A stretch of 64,000 nucleotides of DNA from Nocardioides albus (GCF_014648255.1 NZ_BMQT01000004.1:248001-312000); one strand, 5' to 3'. Counted from the first letter of the stretch, positions 1 to 9,300 are shown. A program made the numbers and translations. The notes: a model not told the origin generated them from the sequence alone.

Positions 1-2705
1 TTCGCAACGAGGAGGTGCGCTGGGAGACCGAGACGTACGTCGAGCAGGTCGTCGAGCGCGGTGCGACTCTGAGCGGGGTCGACCGAGAGCTGGCTGAGGT
101 GCCGCACGGCACCGTGACCGGTCACGTCGAGAACACGGCCGGTGAGCCGCTGGACGGAATCACCGTCACCACCTACATCCTGCACGACGACGAATACTGG
201 GGTTACCGCTCCGACTACCGGGTCCTCACCGACGCGAACGGCGACTACGCCCTCTACCTCCCTGCTGGTGACTACCGCTTCGGCTTCTCCGAGATCGACT
301 ACGAGCACCGTGAACCTGCCACGGTCGAGCCGGTCTACTACGACGCGGCGGCCACGGTCGACGCCGGCCGAACGGTCAGCGTCGGGTTGAGCGAGACGTC
401 CGGCGTCGACGCGGTCATGTCGGCATACGGCCAGATCACCGGACGGGTGACCGACGCTGGTGGCAGCCCGATCGAGAACGCCTACGCCAGCGCCTGGGTC
501 TTCGACGAGGAGTCCCAGGAGTGGGATCGTGCCCGGGGCGCCAGCACAGGCGCCGACGGGACCTACCGGCTGAACGTTCTCGAGGGCACCTACAAGGTCG
601 GGTACGAGGCAGAGGAGCAAGGCTTCCTCGGCGAGTACTACGACGACGCGGCCACCAGGGACGAGGCGACAGACGTGGTGGTCGGCTCCGGCACCGTGAG
701 CGACATCGACGCCGCACTGGACATGGGCGAGACCATCTCCGGCACCGTGACCAACGAGGCGGGTGATCCGATCGACGGCATCCGCGTGATTCTCTATGAG
801 CCCGCGGGCGACTGGAGCGCTCTCAGCGACGTCTCCACCGACAGCAGCGGGCGATTCACCTTCCGCGGCCTGGTCGCCGGGGGCACCTATCGAGTCGCGT
901 TCTCCGGCACTGGCTGGACCAAGGAGTTCTACGCCGACGCTGCCTCCATCGAGGACGCTACCGATGTGATCGCCGGTGAATCGGGCCCGGTCGACGCCGT
1001 CCTGGCGTCAAGCAAGGGGGCCGGATCGATCACGGGCACCGTGACCGACGACGGTGGCCAGCCCGTCGCCGGCGTGTCCGTCGAGGTCTACAACGCCGAC
1101 ACCTGGGAATGGATCGGATCGGTTCACACCGCCGCGGACGGCACCTACTCGTTCCCCGATCTGTCGTCTGGGCGATACGAGGTCGACTTCTACCTTGAGG
1201 ACGACTACCTCTACGCCGAGGACACGTATCGCTTCGTCGATGTGAGCGACGGACCGACCGTCGTCGACCTCCAGGCATCCACCGGCGGCCTGATCGCAGG
1301 CACGGTGACTGGCGCCGATGGGGAACCGATCGGGGACGGCTATGTCGAGGTCTACGACGCTGGCACCCAAGACTTCGTACGCAGCGGCTCCATCAGCTAC
1401 GACGGCAGCTACCAGGTCGGCGGCGTCCCTGCGGGCAGCTACCGCCTGCAGTTCACCAGTCAGGAGGGCCACCGCAGCGAGTGGTTCTCTGACAAGTCTT
1501 CCTTCGAGGAGGCAGACTCAGTGACCGTCGCGGTCCGCGAGACCAGCACGGCCGACGCCGAGCTGAGCGACGGCGCAAGGGTCGAGGGTCAGGTGACGTA
1601 CGCCGACGGCAGTCCGGTCGCGTGGGGTGAGGTTCAGGTCCAGCAGTTCTACGACTACGACTTCGGTGGCAGCTGGGAGACAGTGACCTACGAGTTCACC
1701 GACGACGACGGCCGCTATCAGACCCGCGCCCTCGACGCGGGGACCTACCGGGTGGCCATCGACCTGTGGGACGACGTGCACCTCCCGGCGTACTCGGAGG
1801 AGTTCACCGTCAGGGCGGATGACTCCGGCGCGGTGACGCACGACCTCGTGGTCGAGAAGAAGCAGCCGCCGGTGATCACGGCGGTCACGGCTCCCGTGGT
1901 CTCCGGCGACGCGCTCGTCGGGAAGCAGTTGACTGCCACCGCCGGCGAGTGGGACGTCACCGACGTATCGGTGCACTACCAGTGGCTGCGCGACGGCGAA
2001 CCGGTCGAGGGCGCGATCGAGGCGACGTACGCCATCACCGAGGCCGATGCCGGACATCGGCTCAGCGTCCAGGTGACCGCGGAGAAGGATGGCTATCTCT
2101 CCGCGACCGCGGACTCCGAGGCGACCGACGTCGTCTCCCACGGTCCGCTGGTGAACGCCCAGGTGCCGATCGTGACGGGCACCCCGCAGGTCGGCGAGAC
2201 GCTCACTGCTTACCCGGGTGTGTGGAGCGCCGAGGGGGCGACCTTCGCCTACCAGTGGTCGCGCAACGGCCGCCTCATCACCGGCGCGACCGAGGCAGCG
2301 TACGTCCTCGGTGCCGATGATCTGGGTGCGGTGATGTCCGTGGAGGTGTTCGCGACCAAGGAGACCTGGAAACCGGGCACGGCAGTCTCCGAGCCTTCAG
2401 GCGCCGTCGTCGAAGGGGTCTTTCCGGCCGTCGATGCCCCGGTGATCAGCGGAAACGTGTGGATCACCGAGACCATCCGTGCCGACTTCACCGCGCCGGA
2501 GGGCGCGGACGTGACGTACTCCTGGCAGGTCCGCCAGAAGGAGACCGGCAAGGGCACGCCGGTCTACGAGGAGGTCGGCACCGACCGGTCGCTCGAGCTG
2601 GCCGGCGAGTGGAAGAACGGATCCCTGCGGCTGGTGGTCACGCTCACCAAACCGGGCTACACCACCGCCACCTACGTGGTGCTGGTCGAGGACCCGCTCC
2701 GCTGA
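1..2705 (+). CDS. Large secreted repeat protein with carboxypeptidase-regulatory-like and Ig-like repeats (5' end outside window)
   Basis: The reading frame is open through the first base, so this is the C-terminal part (about 900 residues) of a longer protein. Roughly the first 600 residues are repeats of about 90-110 residues that begin with a 'G-x-V-T-x-x-x-G-x-P-I' turn and alternate with 'EYYDDAAT' or 'EFYADAAS' segments. This is the pattern of carboxypeptidase-regulatory-like (B-type) beta-sandwich domains. The last 280 residues hold about three bacterial Ig-like units with 'YQWLRDG' and 'YQWSRNG' motifs. The composition is acidic and Tyr/Asp rich. No transmembrane segment or LPXTG sorting signal is visible at the C terminus. 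The architecture suggests an exported adhesin or matrix protein; the true N terminus and signal peptide lie upstream. It is convergent with the response-regulator gene. Confidence 0.8.
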   Translation, partial: RNEEVRWETETYVEQVVERGATLSGVDRELAEVPHGTVTGHVENTAGEPLDGITVTTYILHDDEYWGYRSDYRVLTDANGDYALYLPAGDYRFGFSEIDYEHREPATVEPVYYDAAATVDAGRTVSVGLSETSGVDAVMSAYGQITGRVTDAGGSPIENAYASAWVFDEESQEWDRARGASTGADGTYRLNVLEGTYKVGYEAEEQGFLGEYYDDAATRDEATDVVVGSGTVSDIDAALDMGETISGTVTNEAGDPIDGIRVILYEPAGDWSALSDVSTDSSGRFTFRGLVAGGTYRVAFSGTGWTKEFYADAASIEDATDVIAGESGPVDAVLASSKGAGSITGTVTDDGGQPVAGVSVEVYNADTWEWIGSVHTAADGTYSFPDLSSGRYEVDFYLEDDYLYAEDTYRFVDVSDGPTVVDLQASTGGLIAGTVTGADGEPIGDGYVEVYDAGTQDFVRSGSISYDGSYQVGGVPAGSYRLQFTSQEGHRSEWFSDKSSFEEADSVTVAVRETSTADAELSDGARVEGQVTYADGSPVAWGEVQVQQFYDYDFGGSWETVTYEFTDDDGRYQTRALDAGTYRVAIDLWDDVHLPAYSEEFTVRADDSGAVTHDLVVEKKQPPVITAVTAPVVSGDALVGKQLTATAGEWDVTDVSVHYQWLRDGEPVEGAIEATYAITEADAGHRLSVQVTAEKDGYLSATADSEATDVVSHGPLVNAQVPIVTGTPQVGETLTAYPGVWSAEGATFAYQWSRNGRLITGATEAAYVLGADDLGAVMSVEVFATKETWKPGTAVSEPSGAVVEGVFPAVDAPVISGNVWITETIRADFTAPEGADVTYSWQVRQKETGKGTPVYEEVGTDRSLELAGEWKNGSLRLVVTLTKPGYTTATYVVLVEDPLR

Positions 2706-2716
2706 CGAGCCACGAT

Positions 2717-2754
2717 CACGGCATCGCTCAGGTCGCCGGCCTGACGATGCCGTG
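2717..2754. terminator. Convergent bidirectional terminator hairpin
   Basis: Perfect 10-base arms CACGGCATCG and CGATGCCGTG enclose a second small stem (TCAGG/CCTGA). The structure sits between the stop of the repeat protein and the stop of the response regulator and overlaps the last codons of the latter. There is no T-tract, as is common in high-GC actinobacteria. Confidence 0.5.
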
Positions 2755-3411
2755 GTCGTACGCGAAGACGATCGCGGCGGCGCGGTCGCGGAGGTCGAGC
2801 TTGGCGAAGATGCGGCCGATGTGGGACTTCACGGTCAGTTCGGAGATGACCAGCCGCTCGGCGATCTCGGAGTTGGTCCAGCCGGAGGCGAGGCCACGGA
2901 GGACCTCGAGCTCGCGGTCGGTGAGCTCGGAGACCTCGACCGCGCTCGCCGCCGCCGACGGCGCGACCGCCGAGCGGTAGGTGGCCAGGACGCGGCCGGT
3001 GATGGCCGGGTCGAGCCAGGCGTCGCCGAGGGCGACGGAGCGTACGGCCATGACCAGCTCCTCGGCAGGCGAGTCCTTGAGGATGAAGCCGGCGGCCCCG
3101 GCGCGGAGGGCACCGGAGACGAGCTCGTCCTCGTCGAACGTGGTCAGCACCAGCACCGGCGGCGCGGACGGCAGCGCCCGCACGAGACCCGTCGCGGTGA
3201 TCCCGTCGACCTGCCGCATCCGCAGATCCATGACCACGACATCGGCGGGATGGGCCGAGAGCGCAGCGACCACCTCGGAGCCGTCTGCGCACTCGGCGAC
3301 GATCTCCAAGCCGTCGCGGCGGCGCAGGATGCGGCGCAGGCCGCTGCGTACGAGCTCTTGGTCGTCGACGACGATCACCCGGATCGGCGCCGAGCCGTTG
3401 ACGGCGGTCAT
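2728..3411 (-). CDS. NarL/LuxR-family response regulator
   Basis: The 227-residue protein has a receiver domain at residues 10-125: acidic pair D16/D17, phospho-acceptor D62 in 'VVVMDLRM', T90/T91 and K112. A LuxR-type helix-turn-helix covers about residues 158-220, with 'LTDRELEVLRGLASG' and 'ISELTVKSHIGRIFAKL'. It is expected to be phosphorylated by the kinase immediately upstream, whose stop overlaps this start by four bases (ATGA), so the two are translationally coupled. The target is not obvious. A perfect short palindrome upstream of the kinase gene is a candidate autoregulatory site. Confidence 0.92.
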   Translation of the reverse strand: MTAVNGSAPIRVIVVDDQELVRSGLRRILRRRDGLEIVAECADGSEVVAALSAHPADVVVMDLRMRQVDGITATGLVRALPSAPPVLVLTTFDEDELVSGALRAGAAGFILKDSPAEELVMAVRSVALGDAWLDPAITGRVLATYRSAVAPSAAASAVEVSELTDRELEVLRGLASGWTNSEIAERLVISELTVKSHIGRIFAKLDLRDRAAAIVFAYDHGIVRPAT

Positions 3412-4658
3412 GCGAGGGCCTTGCGTACGAGACAGTGCGGCGGGATCACCAGGTCAACCTTCCATATCGACTCCTCGGCTCCGGCCGACAACCGGCCGCG
3501 CAGCTGCTCGGCGCGGGCAGCCATGCCGGCCAGCCCGGACCCTTCCCCGGTACTCGCACCGGCTCCGCGCCGGCTGCCGACGAGCGGGTTCTGGACGGAG
3601 AGGCGTACGCCGTCGGTGACCGCCAACGAGACCGAGACCGGCGCCCCCGGAGCGTGCCGGATCGCGTTGGCCAGCGACTCCTGCAGGATCCGGTAGATGC
3701 CCAGTCCGACGCCGGCATCGATGCGGGAGAGGTCGCCGGAGGACGAGAACGTGATCGTCTGGCCGGCGCTGCGGCTCTCCTCGACGAGCCGGACGACGTC
3801 CGCGGCGCCGGGGAGTGGCGCCGTTCCCGCACCGGAGGTCGACAGTGCCCCGATGGTACGGCGGATCTCGGCCATCGCCCGGCGCCCGACGGTCTCTGCC
3901 TCGGTGAGCGCGGAGACCGCCTCGTCCGGGTCGTCCCCCTCGGCGACGGAGCGCCGCGCCGCGGTCAGGTGCAGCAGCGTGATCGACAGCGAATGTCCGA
4001 CGAGGTCGTGGATCTCGCGGGCGATCCGGGTGCGTTCGGCCTCCGTGGCACGCGAGTGCTCCTGTTCGCGCGCGAGCCGTTCGGCGCGCAGCGCGCGCAT
4101 CTGCGCGAGGATCAGCAGACCGAGGATCCAGCCGACGAAGAGCAGCAGGAAGTGGACCCCGATCCCGCTCGGGGTGTCGGTGGCGAAGACCCCCATCACC
4201 ACGGCCGAAGCGATGGCGTAGAGGGTGCCGGTCCGGAATCCTTCACGGACGACCATCTCGAGGGTGAGCGGCACCAGTACGGCCGGCGCGAAGTCGTGCT
4301 GCGGCCAGAACCCCGTCGGCGGCTGTGACATCAGCCAGGCCGAACCGGCGAGCGTAGGCACCAGGTCGACGACCCACATGTGGTGCTTGAGCCACTCGCC
4401 CGTGTTGGGGATGAAGAAGATGCTCAGCGACGGGACGGTGATGACCAGTCCGGCGAGGACCATCGCGCCGGCCATCTCGCGCTGGAGCACCGCGACGGTG
4501 ACCATCGCGATGAGCCCGGCGGCCGACAGCAGCGGCGCCCACCAGGGGATGTCGAGGTCCTTGCTGCGTACGCGTCCGTCCAGGAAGTCGCGTACGTCGC
4601 GCGCAAGGCTCTGGACACTCATGTCGCCCAGTCTAGGAACGCGTGATCTGGGTCGCAT
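3408..4658 (-). CDS. DesK-type sensor histidine kinase
   Basis: The 416-residue protein has several hydrophobic segments between residues 40 and 185. A HisKA_3 dimerisation domain follows, with the phospho-acceptor His at residue 217 in 'REIHDLVGHSLS', then a HATPase domain with N-box 'ESLANAIRHA' and G-box 'GSGLAGM'. The degenerate G1 box is usual for this family. It should autophosphorylate and pass the phosphate to the adjoining NarL-type regulator. An ATG at 4622 would give a 404-residue form starting 'MSVQSLARDV'. Neither start has a clear ribosome-binding site, and the shorter one leaves more room for a promoter. Confidence 0.9.
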   Translation of the reverse strand: MRPRSRVPRLGDMSVQSLARDVRDFLDGRVRSKDLDIPWWAPLLSAAGLIAMVTVAVLQREMAGAMVLAGLVITVPSLSIFFIPNTGEWLKHHMWVVDLVPTLAGSAWLMSQPPTGFWPQHDFAPAVLVPLTLEMVVREGFRTGTLYAIASAVVMGVFATDTPSGIGVHFLLLFVGWILGLLILAQMRALRAERLAREQEHSRATEAERTRIAREIHDLVGHSLSITLLHLTAARRSVAEGDDPDEAVSALTEAETVGRRAMAEIRRTIGALSTSGAGTAPLPGAADVVRLVEESRSAGQTITFSSSGDLSRIDAGVGLGIYRILQESLANAIRHAPGAPVSVSLAVTDGVRLSVQNPLVGSRRGAGASTGEGSGLAGMAARAEQLRGRLSAGAEESIWKVDLVIPPHCLVRKALA

Positions 4659-4681
4659 CCGACCGTGGCAGGCGGCCGGTC

Positions 4682-4697
4682 TCCTACCTGGGTAGGA
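4682..4697. promoter_or_regulatory. Perfect palindrome between two-component operon and P450 operon
   Basis: Arms TCCTACC and GGTAGGA flank a two-base centre. The element lies 24 bases upstream of the longer kinase start (60 from the shorter one) and about 77 bases upstream of the small gene that begins the P450 operon. It has the size and symmetry of a response-regulator dimer site. Confidence 0.4.
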
Positions 4698-4773
4698 ATC
4701 CAGGTGCCTGCCAGCGTCCGATGTGCGGGGCCGGCCGGGGCAATAGCGTCGTGATCACCCAGCAAAGAGGACG

Positions 4774-5088
4774 GTGAACACAATGACGTGGACGCAGACC
4801 CATGAGCGGTTCCGGTTGCTGAACGAGGCGGAGACGGAGCTGCGTACCGGCTTCGCGCGCCGGTTGCCCTGGTCGACGGAGTATGCCGAGGCGTTCGGCA
4901 CCCCGGAGCGGCTGGCCCAAGCGCTTCGGCATCGCTGGCGGATCCGCTTCCAGGCCCAGCTGGACCCGGCCCTGTCGCCGGAGGAGTACGAGGCGACCTT
5001 CGCCGATCTCTTCGCCGACCTGGCTCCGCTGATGGACCGCATCGGCACCCCCGAGCTCAGGGAGGAGCTCGCCGATGCCTCGGCCTGA
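4774..5088 (+). CDS. Small conserved-looking protein preceding the P450
   Basis: A 104-residue, mostly helical, charged protein without signal peptide, membrane segment or recognised motif. The GTG start has AGAGG only three bases upstream; an ATG nine bases later (4783) is equally possible and would improve the spacing. Its 3' end overlaps the P450 start by 14 bases, so the two are co-transcribed and probably translationally coupled. It could be a partner or stability factor of the P450, but that is inferred from position only. I do not recognise the family. Confidence 0.6.
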   Translation: MNTMTWTQTHERFRLLNEAETELRTGFARRLPWSTEYAEAFGTPERLAQALRHRWRIRFQAQLDPALSPEEYEATFADLFADLAPLMDRIGTPELREELADASA

Positions 5089-6364
5089 GCTGTCGGTGCT
5101 CGAGAAGCCGCGCTCGTACGCCCGCTGGGCCCTCTCCCAGGGCATCAACCGAGCGGTGCTGAGCTTCGCATCCAGACGCGGCGACCCGCTCGCCGAGCTG
5201 ATGTGGTCCCGGGGGACACCGAACTACGGGCCGCTGCGAGCGCGCGGGCAGCTCCATCTGAACCCGTTCATGGCCGGCACGGTCTCGTACGCCGCGGCCA
5301 ACGAGATCCTGCGCAGCAGCGACTTCGGCGTCGGCGACGGTCAGGGCGAGCTGCCGGCGCCGCTGCGGTGGCTGCTCGCCAAGGTGAGTGCCCGCGATGC
5401 TCTCGGTCCGGTCGATCCGCCGTCGATGCTCGCCGTCGACCCGCCGCTGCACACCCGCTACCGCAAGCACGTCTCGAAGGCGTTCACCGCCCGCCGGATC
5501 AGCTCGATGGCCGAGATGGTCACTGCTGTCGCCGGAGACCTGCTCGATCAGATCGACCCGCGCGAGGGGCAGGTCGACATCATCGAGGAGTACGCCGCGA
5601 AGCTCCCGATCGCTGTCATCGCCGAGCTGCTGGGGGTGCGGGACTCGGATCGAGCCGACATCCTCCGTTGGGGCGACCAGGCCGCCGCCATCCTCGACCC
5701 TGGGTTGTCGTGGCGGGACTACTCCGAGGTCGAGGCTGCGATGAGGTCGCTGCACCACTGGTTCGAGGACCATGTACGCCGCCTCCGCGCCGACCCCGGC
5801 GACGACCTCCTCAGCGCCTTGGTGATCGCGGGCGACCTCGACGACATCGAGCTCCACGCCCTCGGTCTCCTGCTGCTCGCAGCCGGCTTCGAGACCACCG
5901 TCAACCTCCTCGGCAACGCGGTGGCCGCGCTGGATGCGCATCCTTCCCAGCGCTCCCTCTTCCTCGAAGATCCGTCGCTGGCCGACAGTGTCGTCGAGGA
6001 GACTCTGCGCTGGGACCCGCCCGTGATGGCCACGGTCCGTCAGGCCTACGCTCCGACGAGCGTGGCCGGCGTCGACGTTGCCCAAGGCACCGCCGTCGCC
6101 GTCGTCCTCGGCGGAGCCAACCGTGACCCGTTGGTGTTCGAGGACCCCGACACGTACGACATCACCCGCCCCAACGCCGACCAGCACCTCTCCCTCTCCG
6201 CCGGCGCCCATTTCTGCCTCGGCGCCAGCCTGGCTCGCCTCGAGGCCCGCGTAGGCCTCCGCCTGCTGTTCGATCGATTTCCCGATCTGCGCGTCAGGGG
6301 TGAAGCCGTACGCCGCCCCACCCGCATCCTCCGCGGCTACGCCACGCTCCCCGTCGCACTGTGA
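5075..6364 (+). CDS. Cytochrome P450
   Basis: A heme-thiolate monooxygenase of 429 residues, the usual length for soluble bacterial P450s. The I-helix motif 'AAGFETT' is at residues 269-275, the ExxR pair is E309/R312 in 'EETLRW', and the heme-binding loop is 'SAGAHFCLG' with ligand C381. The usual Phe at the start of that loop is replaced by Leu/Ser. There is no membrane anchor. No ferredoxin or ferredoxin reductase gene lies beside it, so electron partners must be encoded elsewhere. The start has GGAGG at good spacing inside the end of the preceding small gene. The substrate cannot be predicted. Confidence 0.93.
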   Translation: MPRPELSVLEKPRSYARWALSQGINRAVLSFASRRGDPLAELMWSRGTPNYGPLRARGQLHLNPFMAGTVSYAAANEILRSSDFGVGDGQGELPAPLRWLLAKVSARDALGPVDPPSMLAVDPPLHTRYRKHVSKAFTARRISSMAEMVTAVAGDLLDQIDPREGQVDIIEEYAAKLPIAVIAELLGVRDSDRADILRWGDQAAAILDPGLSWRDYSEVEAAMRSLHHWFEDHVRRLRADPGDDLLSALVIAGDLDDIELHALGLLLLAAGFETTVNLLGNAVAALDAHPSQRSLFLEDPSLADSVVEETLRWDPPVMATVRQAYAPTSVAGVDVAQGTAVAVVLGGANRDPLVFEDPDTYDITRPNADQHLSLSAGAHFCLGASLARLEARVGLRLLFDRFPDLRVRGEAVRRPTRILRGYATLPVAL

Positions 6365-6457
6365 GCATCCAGGTCGCGCCCCCGCTTGATCTGCGGTGTA
6401 CTACTCCTACTGAGGCACCCGCCGGGGGTGCGTACGGAAGCCTCGGGAGGGCAGACC

Positions 6458-6859
6458 ATGGGTGACAACGGACACGAGGTCGGAGTCGACTACCTCGCGC
6501 TCGGCCAGGTGCGGAAGGACCTTGAGGACGAGAAGAAGAACGTCGTCGTCGCGCGGGACGGAATGACTGCTCCAGCGGACGGGATGTTCGGGGGATCTGC
6601 AGATGGGATGTACCTGTTCAACCTGGTCAAGGAGGGCCATACGGCTATCGACAAGGCGCTGACCGAGTCCGAGACCGCCCTCACCAGGATGGACGAAGGC
6701 GTCGGGCTCGCGATCAAGGAGCTGGAAGGTGCTGACGCGGAGGCAGAGGCCGCTGCCGTGGTGATTCAGAAGTTCGTGGAGGCCACCAGGATCATGAGCA
6801 CCCCGCTGGTGCTCTTCAACAAGGACACCCTCGCGAGGGCTCGCAACCTTCCGTTCTGA
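6458..6859 (+). CDS. Small helical protein, possible type VII secretion (ESX/Esp-like) family
   Basis: A 133-residue, acidic, almost entirely helical protein with no Cys or signal peptide. The ATG is chosen because GGGAGG ends seven bases before it; the frame is open further upstream but lacks a ribosome-binding site. Size, helicity and neighbours (an EspC-like protein and large helical proteins on the same strand) suggest the type VII secretion accessory/substrate group. It has neither a WxG turn nor a YxxxD/E signal, so this is a weak family inference. It is convergent with the lipoprotein gene that follows. Confidence 0.55.
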   Translation: MGDNGHEVGVDYLALGQVRKDLEDEKKNVVVARDGMTAPADGMFGGSADGMYLFNLVKEGHTAIDKALTESETALTRMDEGVGLAIKELEGADAEAEAAAVVIQKFVEATRIMSTPLVLFNKDTLARARNLPF

Positions 6860-6881
6860 AGCGACCCTGGCGGCCCTGGTC

Positions 6882-7484
6882 TCAGAGCATCTTGAACGTC
6901 GGCATCACGGGACTCCAGATCGCCTCGGCCTGCTTGCGATCAAGAGTCTTCATGAACTTCCATTGGAACACGATGCTGTACTCGCCGTCGGGGGTGACGG
7001 TGCCGTACACGTCGTACCAGTCGGCCCCGCCCTCGAACTGCAGCCTGAAGAACGTGGTGTCGTTGATGACCTCGTTGGGAAGCCGCTTGAGGTTGGTGTA
7101 GCCCGCGTAGGTGGTCTTGAGTTCGTAATTGGCCGACCGCTCCAACTGCTCCGATTGATCGCCGCCCGCGAGGTTTCCGACCCCGACCGTGGCCGATCCG
7201 GGCGGGAAGCCCACCGAGTCTTTCGGGGCTTGCAGAGTGTCCAAGGCGTCGCCGGTGGACTTGACGGTCCAGTCGGGGGGAACGGAGATCTCGGCCACGC
7301 CGTCGAGGTCCACGGTCTGCCAGTCCGAGGGAACGGTCGCCGCGCTAGACTCAGCGACCGGGGACGGACTTTCTGACGGGTTTGTCGGGTCTGCTGTCGG
7401 CTTCTCGCCGGAAGAACAGGCCGATACGGTCAGAGTCGCTGCGATGGCTAGGGCGGCGAACGAGAGTGGCCGAGAGGTCATCAT
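6882..7484 (-). CDS. Lipoprotein, PsbP/LpqN-like
   Basis: A 200-residue protein with a lipoprotein signal: short charged n-region, hydrophobic 'SFAALAIAATLTV', lipobox 'VSAC'. A Ser/Pro/Thr-rich linker follows, then a globular domain starting 'ISVPPDWTV' and ending in a short helix ('EAIWSPVMPTFKML'). The layout resembles mycobacterial LpqN/LpqT-type lipoproteins of PsbP-like fold; this is pattern recognition, not a search result. The ATG giving 'MTSRPLSF' is preferred over a TTG 18 bases upstream. It is encoded opposite to its neighbours, inside the type-VII-like block. Confidence 0.65.
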   Translation of the reverse strand: MMTSRPLSFAALAIAATLTVSACSSGEKPTADPTNPSESPSPVAESSAATVPSDWQTVDLDGVAEISVPPDWTVKSTGDALDTLQAPKDSVGFPPGSATVGVGNLAGGDQSEQLERSANYELKTTYAGYTNLKRLPNEVINDTTFFRLQFEGGADWYDVYGTVTPDGEYSIVFQWKFMKTLDRKQAEAIWSPVMPTFKML

Positions 7485-7595
7485 GCGTCGAGGGTAGAGC
7501 AAAACCGTGGAAGGACTCTGGCCAGTCCTGGCACGATGTTGTGTACTTTACTCAGGCGGGGTCGGACGGGCCCTTTATCGCTTCCGGGAGGGTTC

Positions 7596-8963
7596 GTGTC
7601 TGTCAAAGGTTTCTGGGCGCTTCGGCTCGATGACTATGTGCGGGGAGCCAACCCTGACGCGATCGTCACGATGACTGATGGCTGGGAAGATGGGCGGCGG
7701 GCGTTCAGCGACGCCGGCAAGACCATGAGCGACAACGCAAACAAGGCGAGCGATGGATTCTCGGAGACGTCGGCGTCCGGGGCAGCGATCAAGAACAGCA
7801 TGGTCGACTCCTCGAAGTTCGCGCATGAGAAGCGTGACAAGGTCCGGGATGCGATAGACGCGCTCGATGTGGTGCGGCTGCGGGTCTACGAGGCGATGAA
7901 AGCCAAGGCGGAGATTGACCACGATCTTCCGGGTTCGCACCCGAGCGTGAACCCGGCTGACTTCCCGACGGATGCGAAGCAGGTCGGGAAACGGCAGGCC
8001 GAGGCGAACGACACAGCATTGGCGCAGGCGCGAGCTGATCACGCAGCCCGTGAGGCAGCTATCGCGGACGCCGAGCGCAAGGCAGCCGCGAAGGTTCAGG
8101 CCGTCGACGCCGCAGTGATCGACGCAGACCCGAAGGTACGTGCGCTGATCGACCCGGACAACACCCGTCAGGAGCGCCCGTCGGGTTCGCCGACCGCGGT
8201 GCCCGGTTCCTACAGCGACATTGCGGCGGCGCGTGCGCGGGCAGCGAACTACAACGCCGGTGTCATGTACCCCGGTGGTTGGGGGCATGACCTGAAGGCG
8301 GCCGAGCTGGAGAACATCAAGGAGTACGAGGCCCAGAACCGTCCGGAGTGGGACAACGAGAAGGGCCAGTGGATCAACTTCGACGGTTCGCCCGCCCCTG
8401 CGACGTCGTACGCAATGGTCGAGACAGCGGATGGACTGGCCCCGCTGGGCGGTGGCACAGGCGGCGCCGCCGCACTGGCCATCGGAGCTGGTGGCGCGCT
8501 GCTGAGCGCCGGCGTCGCCAAGGCGATCGCCAGCAAGTTCGGCGGAGGCGCCGCGAAGGCAGCAACCGCAGGCACGACCTCGAGGTCGGCTGCCACGAAG
8601 AGTGCAACAGCCGCTAGGGCCGGAGGTGGTGCCGGCGCCCGCACAGGCGCGGCCGGAGCCGGAAGCCGTGCGGCGGGGGCCGGTGCTCGAGGAGCCGGCG
8701 CGCGCGGTGCCGGTGCCGCGGGTGGACGGGGCACGGCCGGTGCCGGCAGCCGCGCCGGATCCCGCGCTGGCGCCGGTGCAGGTGCTGGCCGCGGCGGCAA
8801 GAAGGACGACCCCCGGAACGGTCAGGACCAGGACTGGCAGGCCGACTACACCGAGGACTGGACCGAGACCGCCAGCGACGTCTTGGACCCCAATGCCTCC
8901 CGAGGCTGGGTCCCGAATGCGTCGAACGGTGACGATTCTGGGGACGACGCGAGCCGTCGTTAG
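7596..8963 (+). CDS. Large helical protein with Gly/Ala/Arg-rich C-terminal region (type VII-like substrate candidate)
   Basis: A 455-residue protein starting at GTG behind GGGAGG (short spacing). The N-terminal 190 residues are helical with 'DGWEDGRRAFSDAG' near the start, similar in feel to WXG/LXG-type domains. The middle holds a hydrophobic glycine-rich stretch ('LAIGAGGALLSAG') that may insert in a membrane. About 100 residues are low-complexity 'GAGSRAAGAGARGAG' repeats. The acidic tail contains 'ADYTEDWTETASDVL'. The same tail recurs in degraded form about 4 kb downstream. No catalytic motif is visible. Location suggests a secreted or surface role. Confidence 0.6.
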   Translation: MSVKGFWALRLDDYVRGANPDAIVTMTDGWEDGRRAFSDAGKTMSDNANKASDGFSETSASGAAIKNSMVDSSKFAHEKRDKVRDAIDALDVVRLRVYEAMKAKAEIDHDLPGSHPSVNPADFPTDAKQVGKRQAEANDTALAQARADHAAREAAIADAERKAAAKVQAVDAAVIDADPKVRALIDPDNTRQERPSGSPTAVPGSYSDIAAARARAANYNAGVMYPGGWGHDLKAAELENIKEYEAQNRPEWDNEKGQWINFDGSPAPATSYAMVETADGLAPLGGGTGGAAALAIGAGGALLSAGVAKAIASKFGGGAAKAATAGTTSRSAATKSATAARAGGGAGARTGAAGAGSRAAGAGARGAGARGAGAAGGRGTAGAGSRAGSRAGAGAGAGRGGKKDDPRNGQDQDWQADYTEDWTETASDVLDPNASRGWVPNASNGDDSGDDASRR

Positions 8964-9300
8964 TCCGGTAACATCCCTCGGCGGCGTACGGCGCCGAAAT
9001 GCGTCCAAGTCTTCGAGGGCACTCTTCCTCAATGGTGGCGTTCCGATGCTCGCGGAGTCGAATTTTTACGTTTAGACTGCCCTGGATCGGGTAAGACGTA
9101 GGTGTCATGGACCGCAAATCTCGGGGGTTATATGTGCACTAGGGCCAAGGCGACGATCCAGTTTGGGTTAGCTGAAGCGACCGACGGCACGAGCAGGTGC
9201 TCGTGAGCGTCGGCGACCTGGAGCCCATCCGAGCGGAGGGCGACGTCCGTATGAAGGATGTTGACCCCGGGACCTCATACGACCCATTCAAGGGCGCGCC
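8964..9300. other. 337-base gap between two type-VII-like genes
   Basis: No convincing gene. A 34-codon frame starting GTG at about 9203 runs to a stop at 9305-9307, overlapping the next gene's start. It reads like an acidic tail fragment ('DVDPGTSYDPFKGAPC') and may be a remnant or a leader. The stretch probably also holds the promoter of the following operon. Confidence 0.4.

Noticed and set aside
7575..9032. 485-codon minus-strand frame opposite the Gly/Ala/Arg-rich protein
   Set aside because: Ser/Thr/Cys/Arg-rich shadow of the repeats; no start signal.
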